Position numbers and translations under genes: made by a program. The notes beneath the pieces were generated by a model that was not told the DNA's origin, searched no databases, and saw only the letters and a program-made list of their open reading frames with translations. 64,000 nt of DNA from the NCBI GenBank assembly GCA_001661245.1, contig KV454017.1, forward strand, positions 495,559-559,558. Direction: 5' to 3'. This DNA is from Pachysolen tannophilus NRRL Y-2460 (taxonomy: Eukaryota; Ascomycota; Pichiomycetes; Alaninales; Pachysolenaceae). Shown in pieces: positions 29,701 to 41,724 of the stretch; positions within the stretch are counted from its first letter, which is position 1; the number at the start of each line of letters is the position of its first letter.

Positions 29701-32700
29701 CAAAAAGAAATGGGGTTCTTTGGGTTCACCATGGGAATTTAATTTGAGAGATACTTTACGTTGGTTAGAGTTGTATAATTCACCTGGTATTTCGGAATCT
29801 TTACATCCAGGTGATTTTCTAAACATTATTGTGGAACAAAGATTTCGTTCTAAATCCGATAGAGAAGAAGTTAGAAAGTTATATCAAAGCATTTTTGGTG
29901 AAATTCTGTTAGACAATCCTTACTATGTCATAGGAGAAAAGTTCTTACAAATAGGACGTGAAATTATTCTGAGAAAAGAATTAATTCTGTATGGCGTCAA
30001 CAACTGTCTCTTTCCATTACAGTGCACTTTGAATGTTTCAGAAACAGTCCTTACTTGTATCAATCGTTCATGGCCTTTAATTATTGTTGGGAAAACGAAT
30101 TCTGGTAAAACAGAGTTGATTAAATTTATTGCGAGTGTCGTGGGAGTAAAAGTAGAAGAGTTCTCCATGAATAGTGATGTTGATAGTATGGATATCTTAG
30201 GTGGCTATGAGCAAGTTGATTTCACAAGAATTATTTCCCAATTATGTTCAGAATTACAGGAAGTTTTACTCAACTTAACGGCAATTAATTTGAGGTCTTC
30301 CACAAGTGAACCAGCTATAATAGCACGAGTTCTTGACTTATTAAGCTACGTTACTTATAATTCAATTGACACTTCTAATTTTGGTGAACTTATGGAGAAT
30401 TTGAACTCTTTTATGAATTTCACTAACAATACTGAGCTATTCAAAATTCTTGAAAAAGGAAAATCATTGTTGAAACGCATTCATGAAAACAGTGGTGTAA
30501 AGTTTGAATGGTTTGATGGCCTTTTGGTTCAAGCAGTTGAAAAGGGAAGTTGGCTTATATTGGATAACGCTAATCTCTGTAGTCCCTCTGTCTTAGATAG
30601 ATTAAACTCTTTGTTAGAGCCAAATGGGTCATTGATTATAAACGAATGTAGTGCTGAGGATGGCTTGCCCAGATGCATAAAACCACATCCAAACTTTCGG
30701 TTGTTTTTGACTATGGATCCGAAACACGGAGAACTATCCAGAGCTATGAGAAATAGAGGTGTAGAAGTATTTGTCGAAACTATTGATGAATGCGCTACCC
30801 CTTATGATCGTGAAGTTTTAGGATACGGAAGACCATATGATACAGAAAATGAAGATATAGATAATAAGCTATCACAATTGGTAATTAATGTTTCTGTGGG
30901 AAAACCAGTAAGCTCATTCTTATGCCCACTGGATTCCATTTTTAGAAGTTACTGTATATTGCTTGATGTTTTTGAGATGTCAAACGCTGCAACAAGAAAC
31001 CAGCTTGTTAACATAGTAACTAGTACTTTACCATTTTCACTGCTTAGATCAATTGATAGATTTTCTGAAGTAGTTACTTTATCAACTGAATTTTTTTCAT
31101 TTTTGAAAACTTTTGTTAGTGGTGTTCGAGAGCGTTATATGTTCATGGAAAAACTTGATCTTCTAAAAAACTTATACGGTTTATATGAATCTCCGTCCAA
31201 ACGTGCTGCTATGCTAGTGGGTTGTGAAATTGATTATAGCGATTATCAGACACCGAATATACTCATAAATCGTCAGTTACTTTTGTCTCTCATCGAGAAA
31301 GGAAGTAATCTCAACTCTAGCGAACATATTTATCTCTTTGAGTTGGCTTTTGGTATTTTTGAAGCCTCTTTATTGATTTCGAAGTTGGATGAAAGGGCTT
31401 CCAATTCAAAAGTTAATGAACTTAATTACTTGGAAAGGTCTGCTGCATTTAGCTGTGGAAGGAATATAAAACGTCCTCTGCGTTTAAATGTTTACAGTTT
31501 ACTTAAAGCACTCAGCAGCTACATAAGCGACACTTTTTCCACAATTTCGTCCTCTGATTTAATTTTTGAATCTGAATCATTGTATAGCTCTTTATTTGAG
31601 CTTCAAATGCTTTGGAGAAGATTCTATGAAAATTCTAAGTTCCAGGATGAATCAAAATTACGTGTATACCAAGAGTTAATTTCAAACTGGATTGAAATAA
31701 ATAAATCCAATCAATTCTTCGGTATATATTTGAAGAATTTCTTGAACGCAGTCAACGATTTCAGCCAAAAGTTGGCCTTAAAAACAGGAACATCGATAGG
31801 TAGAATTTGGGAACATTTCAGATCAGCATATCCATCTTCTGAGCAAGCTTGGATCAATAGAGAATCCATTGATAGACTTGCTGACGAATTTGATGAGGTC
31901 GCATATGAACAATTTTCTGATTCAGCAAAAATGGTGCATGACTTACGAATTCTTATATTGCAATTATATGATGAAGCATCGACAGATGTAGAGATTTCGA
32001 GTGAATTAGTTGAAAATTTGTCCGGAAGTATTGCTCAATTGAAAGAAATTTCTTCAAAATTTTTGAATAAGAGAATTCATATTTTTGAGTTCGAATTTAC
32101 GTTGTTGTTGAATTTTATGGAATGCTCTTCAATTACCAATAATGAAGATTTGGTTCTTAGTAATGATTTTTTGACCTCCAGTCTTCAATCCAAAAAACAT
32201 ACTACATCCATGACTAGATATAGAAAAGAAATTTATAAACCGTACCCAATTATTTTTGACTCTCTCTGGAAGTTGAAAAATGAGGACTATATTTCATTTG
32301 TCAGAGGATTATTCATGGATGAATTTGTTGTCAGTAGTTTGAAGAAGTGTCTGAATATCACAAATATACCAGGAACTCAACTTAACCAAGCATTAGATGA
32401 TATTTCTCAGTTGGGATCATTGTTGGTTAACCAGTCATCTTCTATATTACTGGACCAGATGGAAAATTTCAAAAATTTACTCATCGGATGGGTTTCTGAG
32501 TTATGCTCTTTACACTTATCGGTCAAAGACCTGGAAATATTGAAGTCACTACTCTTTGTCGATTCACCTAAAGATGTAAATGTTGACAAGATTTTTGAAA
32601 TTATTCAGTTCCTGAATGATGAAAATTTTATAAATATTTTTAAAAGGTTTTTTGCTCCTTCATTATGGTTGCTTCTATCAAATATCAACACTCTGGAAAA

Positions 32701-35700
32701 TCTCGGTAAAGCTTGGATTTTATTCTCATGCGGTAGCATTCAATTGTTTGTTCCAAGTTTCCCACTAGACCCGGCTACTAAAGAATATGTTGAGTATGAT
32801 ATATACATGCAACAAAAAGAATTTGTTGAGACTTTCAAAGAAAGTTGGAATCAATTTTCCAAAGTATCAAATTCCATTATTGATTGTTTACCAACAATCT
32901 CTAGTGATAACATCCCTACTAAACCGCGCGTATTTAGGTCGTCATTTTCGGTTGATTCACTATTCTATGAGTGGCAAGCTTTTATGGAATCTTCGATAGA
33001 TTCCGATCCTGTTCAGCGCTTACTTGATATTGCAATTGAATTCAATAAGAGTGCTATACAACAAATAGACACTTTTCAAAAGAATTCCTTCCAATTTATT
33101 TCTAGATTAGATCAATCGTATTCCAGATATGCCGACCTCAATGACATTCTTCGTGGTTATATTTTTGGTCTTAAACTAGGGTATGATTTGATTACTGTAT
33201 CAAAAGTAAACTCTACAAAAGAGTCAAAATCTAAATTATTATGGCCATTACAATTGGGAAACATCACCATTGAAAATGAACTCATGCAATCATTCAGCAA
33301 TGTAAGTGAATTTTGCAAGTCTCAAAGTATTACTTCTGTATCTGCTGATTATATTCTTATTTATTTCATGAAATTATATTTTGTTCAACTGAAAACTCAA
33401 GGAATGGTCTCTACAGATCTAAACTCCATCTTAGGAAATATCTTTCAAGGATTATATTACAGATGGTCTTTACGCCGTATGAAAAAAGAAGAAGAAGAAG
33501 CTATTCAGAGTAGTATGTACAGATTTAATGATTCAACCATGGATGCTGAGCTGGAATTCAAATCATTATTTCCGGACTACGAAGATGTTATGGATCTTAA
33601 AGATAATCATGGTGATAAAAACTCTTTTTCTACTGATGATGTTTATTTGAAATTGATGAAAACTTACATTTCTGTTTTTTTGGAAAAAGAGGATATCAGA
33701 ATCAAAGACATAATGTCTGATGGCTTGGAGCTTGTTAAAATGCTAGAGAAATCTGATAGTTTTAAAGATGGCTTTCTTGATTCTTCAGTTTTGATCGTCT
33801 TGGTGAATAAAGTTTCTAGCTCAATCGATGAGTTTTCTAAATACTCTACTGATGACATTGATTTTTACCGGGATTTTAACCCAACAGAAAGCAAAAGGGT
33901 AATAGATATAATTGAGAAGCTTCAAGGATCGGTTCATAATTTACTATTGCAATGGCCCGATCACGCTACATTACAAAATATATTTATGGCGTCATCTGAA
34001 CTTTTATCGTTTCCTTCCAATACTCCGTTAGCCAAACTAATACAGAAGTTAGAGCAAATCTACACATTTATTAGTGAATGGGAAAAGTTTTCTCACAGCA
34101 AAATATCACTAAAATCTAATTTTGATGAAATTGCTCAATTGATTATATCATGGAGAAAATTGGAGTTACGAACTTGGAAGAGCCTCTTTGCAAATGAAGA
34201 TAAAGCTATGGAGAAAAATATCGGTAAATGGTGGTTCCATTTATTCGAAACAATTATTGTTCCTATAATGGCGGAATCACAAGACGTTGAAATTGACGAA
34301 GTTAAAATACTAGCTGCTATCAATATATTTTTGAGTCAGACTACTTATGGAGAATATTTCCATCGTTTAACCTTATTGAAAGCTTTTTCTCAACACGTTA
34401 AATTGATTTCATCTGAATTTCCAATGTACGATGCTATTTCAAACGTCATTCTTTATTACGAACAATTTTCTCCAATAATTAAGGATGAAATTGCCGTTAA
34501 CAGAAAGCAATTGGAGAAAAGTATTTCTGAAATTATTCTACTTGCAAGTTGGAAAGATGTGAATGCCGATGCCCTCAAACAAAGTGCCCGTCGTTCACAT
34601 CATAGTCTTTACAAGATTGTCCGCAAATATCGTGAGTTGTTATCGAAACCTGTTTCCGTAGTTATTGAAGGTGGACTTTCTTCAAGCAAAAATATTCACG
34701 TTTCAGTCACAGAGAATTATGTTCCAAAGGCCATTAATATTGACGCCATAAGTATTAATGAAGTGTCAAATAAGATTTTACTTGAAAATCATGATCTCAT
34801 CATGATAATAAAAAAAATGGATACTTATGTCGAAAATTTTAAAGACGAGTCGTTGCCAGATATTTATGAATTTTCTAAAGATTTACTTAAAGAAACGGAA
34901 TCCTTACGTAAAGAGACACCAACTCAATTATCACAGGAAAATAAGAAGGACATTGCAGCCTTAAAATCAAGAAAGAGAAAATTGATGAGTGACACTTTAA
35001 AAGAATTAAGAAGAATGGGATTAAAGACCCATCTTTCAGCCAATGTGACTAAAAAGCAATCATCAATTAATTTGATTTTAACAAAAAGCAAAACATTCAA
35101 GGAAACAAAATTGGAAGGCTCCGATCTCTTCTTTTTCCGCATTCTTGATTTATTGCCTCGTTTAAGAGCTTCTATGTCCAATGTTTCGCCAGATGTGCCT
35201 GTTACAGACGCTCAAAAAGGACTTGCAGTTATCGAAAATCTTCTTTATTCGCTAATTTCAGCACGTAAACCTTTGGTGAAGGCTTCTACTTGTGTAGATG
35301 AGATTAACTTTTTGATGGGGTCGGTTGAAAAACTATCAGCATACAAAAAATCGGGATGTGTCTTAAAATGTTCATTGCACGAAGGACTCGCACTTACTAA
35401 AGCAGACTTCGAACATTTATCTTATTGGCTTCCGAAGATATTGGATTATGGTCTTTATGCTATTGATTCTGCTTCACGTTTAACTAAAAAATCAGTAGAT
35501 ACTGATGTCTTTGTCAATGCAAAATTGAAAATAAAAGATTTTGCTTCTAATTTTCATGATATTTCGCTTTTAGGAATCATGACATCTGAAGATAGTACTT
35601 TATTTTGCAATTTCAATAATTATCTTGTTGAATTTATTTGCGCTTTAAATGGTTGGAAGCTGAAGAATAATTCTCTTAGTTTTGTTGCTGAATTCATTTT

Positions 35701-38700
35701 ATCATGGATAGATACTGGAAAGATTTCAGAAGTTGCATCTTCTAATTATTCACAAATTCCATTTAACGCAAGTGATTTAGAAAAAGTTGAGAAGGCTTTC
35801 CGTGATTTGACTACCTCAGTTATTCTTTCTGTACAAAATATTGTATCATTGCGGAAGTCAGAGTCAATTTCCGTAGAAAACGATAATTGGTTCCTTGAAT
35901 CGCAGCAGAGATTGAGTTCATATATTCAGTTGCTAAATGGAAAACGTATTAAACTGAGATTAACCAAGTGCTTAGATGTAATTTTTGAGATACAACATAA
36001 CGAGATAACATCAGGGATATGTTCCACAATTTGTGCTGCTATATCACCTTTACTTTCTCACTACTCCAACTTAGCATCGTTAATTTTGAATAATGCTAAA
36101 CAAAACTATATCGAAACTTCTCATTCAACATTTATTTTATCATCTATTCTTCATAAATTGGCAACAGAAGGATTTTGCTCTCCTGAACCACAACAACAGT
36201 CAAAAGAAAAGGATGACCTACAAGATGGTACCGGTTTGGGTGAAGGAGAAGGTGAAACAAATAATTCGAAAGATGTTGAGGATGATGAAGATCTTTCAGA
36301 GCATGCACAGAAGGAAAATGAAAAGAATAAAGATGACGGCGACGACGACAACGGCGACGATGACGCCGTTAGCATTGAAGGTGACATGGCTGGCGATTTG
36401 GAGGAGGCACCTGATGCTGAAGATGATGAAAATGATGAAGATAAACTGGATGAAGATTTAGATGAAGAAATAGATGATATTGATGACTTGGATCCGAATG
36501 CTATTGATGAAAAGATGTGGGATGAAGAGACAAAAGAAGATACTAAACAAAAGGACTCAGATAAAATGCCTCAAAATTCGAACGAAGATGATGAACTTCA
36601 GGCAATGGATGAAGAGAATGAGAAGGAAAAGAGAAATGAAACTGAGGATTTAAACAAAGATGAAGAAGCACAAGAAAATTCACAAGAGAATGATGAGAAT
36701 GGAGATGAAGAAGAGCAAGAAGGAGAAGAAGAAGAAGGAGTTGGTGAACAAGAAGATGAAATCAAAAACAAAGATGACGAGAAGATGGAGGCAAATGCTG
36801 ATGAAAGTGAAGCTTTGGAACTTTCCGATGACATGCATTTGGATTCCTCTGAGGAAGATAACTCTAATGCAGAAGATTCAGAAAGTTTTGATGACAAAAT
36901 GAATTCGGATGAGGAAATAGATATGGATGAAAATAAGGAGGAGATGATGGAAAACAACGAAATTGAAGAACCTTTACCGACTGATGAAGTTAAAGCTGAG
37001 AGTGATGAAGATCATAATATTGAATCTGAAGATGAAAGAGATGATGATCAATTGAATAAGGATGAAAAAGATGAAACCATGGAAGGAGCAGAATCAGATA
37101 TGGAGTTACTTGACAAAGAGGAGGAGGAAACCGAATCGAACGAAGCTAATAAAAATGAAAATGCAGCTCAAGGTTTAGAACAGTCTGGTCAACAAGATGA
37201 AGTCAAAGCTGATGAAGCATCAGCAAAACAAAAATCTGGACAAGAAGAAGAAGGAGCCAACGCGGAAACCCAAGAGGAAAAACAAGATATTGGTGCAAGT
37301 GGTACCGCCCAATTTCAACAAGACAATCAAGAGGAATCTGAAAGTAATGCGGATGAGGCTCGTGATATGGCTCGCCAATCATTAAAACAACTAGGTGATT
37401 CATTAAAGGAATTTCATCGCCGTCGTCAAGAAATAAAAGAAGCTAGTGAACAAGATGACTTGTCAGAAAATCTGGCAAATAAGAGACCAGATGAATTTCA
37501 ACATATTGAAGGTGAAAACACAGAATTTGATACTCAGGCATTAGGAGCTGCTAGTAAGGATCAAATTCAAACTATAAACGAGGATATGGCGGTCGACGAT
37601 GATCTTGAACAAAAAGAAGAAAATGATGCCGAGCAGGATCTAAATATGGAAGATGATAGAAAAATGGATATGGATGAAGCTCAAAATGTTGAATCTCCAG
37701 AACTTCAAGACCCTACAGAAGATTTCAACGGGCAAAGTAAAACAGCATTTGTCGGGGACAGAAACAAATTTGACGAATTTTCCGACTTGGAGACCCTCAA
37801 AGCTGAGAACATTATTGAAGATGATACTGACTTCAAAGATGATTTAGAAATATCAAAAGATAATCATCCTGATAAAATATTCAGATCATTAGAAGAAGCT
37901 CACGATCTTTGGAGACAAAGTGATATTGCCACACAAGAATTATCGGCAGGATTAACTGAACAGTTGCGTTTGATATTGGAGCCAACATTAGCTACGAAAT
38001 TACGTGGTGATTATAAAACTGGAAAGAGGCTTAATATGAAAAGAATAATTCCTTACATTGCGTCACAATTCCGAAAAGATAAAATTTGGTTAAGACGTAC
38101 AAAACCAAGCAAACGTCAATATCAAATCATGATCGCAGTTGATGATTCTAAGTCTATGTCAGAAAGTAAATCTGTTGATTTAGCTTTCAAGAGTATTGCT
38201 TTGGTTTCAAAAGCGTTAACTCAATTAGAATCTGGTGCCTTATCTATTGTGAAATTTGGTGAATATACCGAAGTGGTACATCCTTTTGATAAGCTGTTTA
38301 CTGCTGATACTGGTGCTAAGATATTCCAAAGCTTCGATTTTGGTCAGACGCGTACCGACATTAAAAAATTGGTTAGCCAATCCATCAAATTATTTGATGA
38401 TGCTCGTGCTTCAGGCAATTCGGATTTATGGCAGTTGGAAATCATATTATCAGATGGTGTTTGTGAAGATCATGAAACTGTTCAAAGATTAGTCAGAAGA
38501 GCAAGAGAAAATAAGATAATGCTTGTTTTTGTAATCATAGATGGTATTAACTCTAGTGAATCAATATTAGACATGAGTCAAGTAAGCTACGTTCCTGATG
38601 CAAGCGGAAAAATGGTTTTAAAAGTTGATAAATATTTAGACACTTTTCCATTTGAATTCTACGTTGTTGTTCATAATATTAATGAGTTGCCAGAAATGCT

Positions 38701-38746
38701 TGCAATTATATTGCGTCAATACTTTTCTGAATTAGCATCAATGTGA
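23782..38746 (+). CDS. MDN1: Midasin (Mdn1/Rea1), dynein-related AAA ATPase of 60S ribosome assembly
   Basis: Giant nuclear AAA+ protein of ~4960 residues (S. cerevisiae 4910) that strips Ytm1 and Rsa4 from pre-60S particles. Six AAA modules have P-loops near residues 317 (GKAGSGKT), 653 (GETGTGKT), 1092 (GPTSSGKT), 1378 (GETGCGKT), 1764 (GSPGVGKT) and 2073 (GKTNSGKT). Walker B motifs run from EDID, DEIN, DELN, DEIS and DEMN to a degenerate DNAN in module 6. A long helical linker follows, then an Asp/Glu-rich region (~4100-4660) and a C-terminal VWA domain with the MIDAS DDSKSMS (~4757), a QTRTD threonine and LSDGVCED. The main frame starts at 23870. A mini-exon (23782-23785) spliced to 23868 would add Met-Lys in frame. 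Shadow frames occur in the acidic region. Confidence 0.96.
23786..23867 (+). other. Probable MDN1 intron after the start codon
   Basis: 82 nt with donor GTAAGT right after ATGA, a perfect TACTAAC branch point (23839-23845), and acceptor TTTTAG. Splicing joins ATG-A to AA-ATG-AAT, in frame with the long MDN1 frame. An intron right behind the start codon is a common layout in yeasts. Confidence 0.65.
36200..37860 (+). repeat. Acidic low-complexity coding region of MDN1
   Basis: GAA/GAT-rich codons encode the long Asp/Glu stretch between the Midasin linker and the VWA domain, the usual position in this family. Several open frames in other phases and on the minus strand are by-products of this composition. 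Confidence 0.85.
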
Positions 38747-39016
38747 TATATATCCACATTCATCGCCCACAGAGGCTCATGTTCAATTATATATATTTTT
38801 CGTTTTTTTCTATTTTTGATATTTTTATTCAACTGCATTGTTTGTATATTGGTTTATTAAGTTTATATTGTATTTTAGGAATAAACAATTTGCATATTAT
38901 TAATACAGCAAGCTGATATAAAAATTATTAGTTCAGCTTTGAAGAAAATGAATTAAAAAAAAAAAAAAAAATATAGAAAAATCTTAATTATAAACATAAA
39001 TGAAGTCTCTTTATTC

Positions 39017-40924
39017 TTAAGAATTTATGGTTTCAGCGCTCATTAAACTTTCAATAATCACTAAGCCAGAACAAGTTGTTGCACAATACCAATTAGGATG
39101 GGTGGTATTTTCATTCCAAGCCACAGAATTAACACATATTTGTGGGGGATGGAACTGAAAATTTAATCCAAGTTCTTTTAATGAGACAGTATTAGTCAGA
39201 TGATTAGTAACTAATCTATATTTGTCTAGTTTCGAGCTATATTCCAACTTAAATAGTCTTACTGTAGGGAAATTAGATGATAGAGCGTTTTTCTTGGTTG
39301 AAATAATTCTTCCTATAGCATTACACATATTAGCTTCTCCATCAGACGAGCCATTTATAATCATTGGATGTAATCTAGAAGAAGCTAAAGCAGATGTTGT
39401 ACCTTCACTTTTCAAAATATTTTGACAATAAGCACTATCTCTTTTCGTAAATATCTTTGTAAGTTGAGATCCTTCATTAATGGCAAATGTATCAAGACGA
39501 GGTGAATAACAACTTTGAGATAAAAAAGTTTTGTTTTTAGAAGGAAAAGATATCAAATTTCTTAAATCATTTAAATCAACTATAATATTAGTATCCAAAG
39601 AACCAACAAATATTATTTTATTTGATAATTGATATTCTCCACTTGATGAAAATGATGGATCATGATCAAAATAGTAATCACTATAATTTGTAGTTATTGA
39701 AGTAATATGATGTGTTAATAATGGATGAACAAAACTTGGTGATTTCGTTTCCAAATTATACTCTAAAATGCAACCATCTGAGGTACCAGCAATTATAGAT
39801 TTATTAGATATGAAATCAAAAGCAGTAATTTTAGTTTCTGGAATAGCTATTGTAAAAGAAGCTTCTTTTATTAATATGAATTCTGGATCTTTTGATGTAT
39901 GTTTTGGGATTTTTAAAAATCTTATTGTACCATCAGTACATATACCCACGACGATACCTATTATATTTGGATCTGATTTATTTTTCCAAGGTAGCCATTT
40001 TAAAGAAAACATTATACCAAATTGGAAAATATATGATTTTATTAAACTTAATTGAAAATTTTCAGAATTTAAAGTATAAATATGTAAACCACCATATTCT
40101 TCTTTTAAAGAATTTTTTGGTTCATTAAATAAACTTAAAGATTGATTTGTTATATCAAATTTATTTGATAAAGATATAGCTAAATATTGAGATGGTGAAA
40201 AATTTTGATTAAATTCAATTGGTTCAGTAAACCATGAACTTGAAATTGGCAAACCACCAGTATTTAATACAAATCCTTGTCTAATATTTGAAGATTTTAT
40301 TATAGGAAAATAAGAAGCTGCACCAGGTTGTAATAAAATATTATTTTCATCAGAATTAAAATTTAAATTCAATTTATTATGTAATGGGAATAATTTATCA
40401 AATTCTTCAAATTTTAATAAAAATTGATTTAATTTTTTGAAAAAAATTGTATTTTCTTGTAAATCATTGATATTTAAATTTTTAATAATTTTATTATTTA
40501 AATGAAAAATATTGTAATTCCAATCATTTCTTGTTTTTAAAACTTTATTTAAAACATCTTGATTATATCCATAAAGATAAAGAAACTTATCTTTTAAATT
40601 GAAACTAGCTTTATGAATTGTAAATGGGTTATTATTAAAAAATGGATTTTCAGTATTTAACAGTGAATTTTCATATAAATCATTTGAAAATTTTTTTAAA
40701 ATTGAAATTGAATTATTTTTATCAATTTTGGTGGTATTCTTTTTACGATTATCATTCTTCTTTGGCTTAAACCCATAACCATCTAACTCATCAGAATTCT
40801 GGAAATTTAAAGTATTATTATTATTATTATAATTATCATTCTCTACCAAATCTTTAATTCCATCTTTATCATCTCGCAGTGGTCTACCACGTTTACGTTT
40901 TTTGGGTAAAGTATCTTTTACCAT
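39017..40924 (-). CDS. TFC6: TFIIIC WD40 subunit Tfc6 (tau91)
   Basis: 635-residue nuclear protein, probably the tau91/Tfc6 subunit of TFIIIC, which binds the B box of tRNA genes and recruits TFIIIB for Pol III. It starts with a basic AT-hook-like segment (KKRKRGRPLRDD). A WD40-like region follows, with ILLQPGAASYFP, MFSLKWLPWKNKSDPNIIG, VVGICTDGTIRFLKIPKH, IIAGTSDGCILEYNLETK, IIFVGSLDTNIIVDL, and the later block HPMIINGSSDGEANMCNAIG. Length and layout match Tfc6 (672 residues). Synteny helps: ESC2, its neighbour in S. cerevisiae (YDR362C/YDR363W), is 3.5 kb away. It is divergent from the PLP enzyme gene across 800 bp. A different WD40 protein is possible. Confidence 0.7.
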   Translation of the reverse strand: MVKDTLPKKRKRGRPLRDDKDGIKDLVENDNYNNNNNTLNFQNSDELDGYGFKPKKNDNRKKNTTKIDKNNSISILKKFSNDLYENSLLNTENPFFNNNPFTIHKASFNLKDKFLYLYGYNQDVLNKVLKTRNDWNYNIFHLNNKIIKNLNINDLQENTIFFKKLNQFLLKFEEFDKLFPLHNKLNLNFNSDENNILLQPGAASYFPIIKSSNIRQGFVLNTGGLPISSSWFTEPIEFNQNFSPSQYLAISLSNKFDITNQSLSLFNEPKNSLKEEYGGLHIYTLNSENFQLSLIKSYIFQFGIMFSLKWLPWKNKSDPNIIGIVVGICTDGTIRFLKIPKHTSKDPEFILIKEASFTIAIPETKITAFDFISNKSIIAGTSDGCILEYNLETKSPSFVHPLLTHHITSITTNYSDYYFDHDPSFSSSGEYQLSNKIIFVGSLDTNIIVDLNDLRNLISFPSKNKTFLSQSCYSPRLDTFAINEGSQLTKIFTKRDSAYCQNILKSEGTTSALASSRLHPMIINGSSDGEANMCNAIGRIISTKKNALSSNFPTVRLFKLEYSSKLDKYRLVTNHLTNTVSLKELGLNFQFHPPQICVNSVAWNENTTHPNWYCATTCSGLVIIESLMSAETINS

Positions 40925-41436
40925 TTTACTTGCAACACTAACTCCAATTCACAAAATATATCAATACATCAAGATATCAATATATCACTTTCCAATAGCA
41001 CCCAGTGATCAATTTTTAGTGCTCAAGTCCCAGTACCCAATTCCCAGTTACCAGTGCCCGATCCGAATAAAATCAATCAATTGTTTGTAAACAAACAAAT
41101 TATAATTAGATAAAAGATTTAACCCCAGATCACATACAAAAAGTACTCATTACGAGATTTACAGTAGTAAAATAAAAACAAATTTCCTAATTAGGAAATA
41201 ATTTGTATTCGATCACAACACCCCAAGAGCAAAACTACTTAATCAGGAAATTAATGTGTATAAGTAACCAAAAAAAAAATTATTTTTTGAAAATTTACCC
41301 TTACAGTTCATTTCACTGGTTATGGTTTATCAGTTTCCTGACTTTGTTCCTCCAGCTTCAGTTTTTTGGCTTTTTTACTTCAACTCTAGCTAACCACTTA
41401 CGTTATCTGGTGTGTTTTTGTTACTGTTTTTGTTTA

Positions 41437-41455
41437 TCGCTGAAAATTTCAGCGA
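41437..41455. promoter_or_regulatory. 19-bp perfect palindrome
   Basis: TCGCTGAAAATTTCAGCGA has two 9-bp arms around one central base. It lies 270 bp upstream of the PLP enzyme and 510 bp upstream of TFC6. It looks like a dimeric factor site; the binder is unknown. Confidence 0.5.
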
Positions 41456-41543
41456 AAAAAAAAAAAAATTAAGGGGCTTTTTGTGATTGTAGCACACGAC
41501 TAATTGTTTTTCTTGGTAGTGTTTATTTATACTAAAAAAAGTA

Positions 41544-41553
41544 AAACTGTGGC
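41544..41553 (+). promoter_or_regulatory. Met31/Met32-type site (AAACTGTGGC)
   Basis: An exact match to the AAACTGTGG core bound by the sulfur-regulon zinc-finger factors Met31/Met32, 171 bp upstream of the PLP enzyme ATG and 11 bp from a Cbf1 site. Confidence 0.7.
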
Positions 41554-41564
41554 GCATCTTAATA

Positions 41565-41572
41565 TCACGTGA
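41565..41572. promoter_or_regulatory. Cbf1 site (TCACGTGA)
   Basis: A perfect palindromic TCACGTGA E-box, the preferred Cbf1-Met4-Met28 site, 152 bp upstream of the PLP enzyme start and next to the Met31/32-type site. Confidence 0.75.
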
Positions 41573-41724
41573 TACAGTTTCTTTTTCTTTGACTATATGA
41601 AGAAATGTTAGAGAAGAACTGTTCCAAGTCAAATGATTACCATCTAGATGAAATCAGAAATTGAGATATAAGTTAGTTATCTTTAGAAGAGAAAGAGAAA
41701 TAGAAATAGAAATAAAAAAAAAAA

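Larger units (their letters stand above)
40925..41724. other. Divergent promoter region TFC6 / PLP enzyme
   Basis: 800 bp with unusual content: four CCAGT motifs within 41002-41055 in a degenerate CCCAGT repeat, a 19-bp palindrome at 41437-41455, and Met31/32 and Cbf1 sites at 41544-41572. The rest is AT-rich. An open frame across 41203-41472 has no family resemblance and is not called. Confidence 0.65.

Noticed and set aside
36093-36957. Lys/Met-rich and Ser-rich frames in the acidic part of MDN1
   Set aside because: They are shadows of GAA/GAT-rich codons of the real MDN1 frame.
41203-41472. Plus-strand frame with hydrophobic stretches in the TFC6/PLP-enzyme gap
   Set aside because: It covers the promoter palindrome, has no recognisable domain, and ends in a poly-A run. 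It is better explained as chance.
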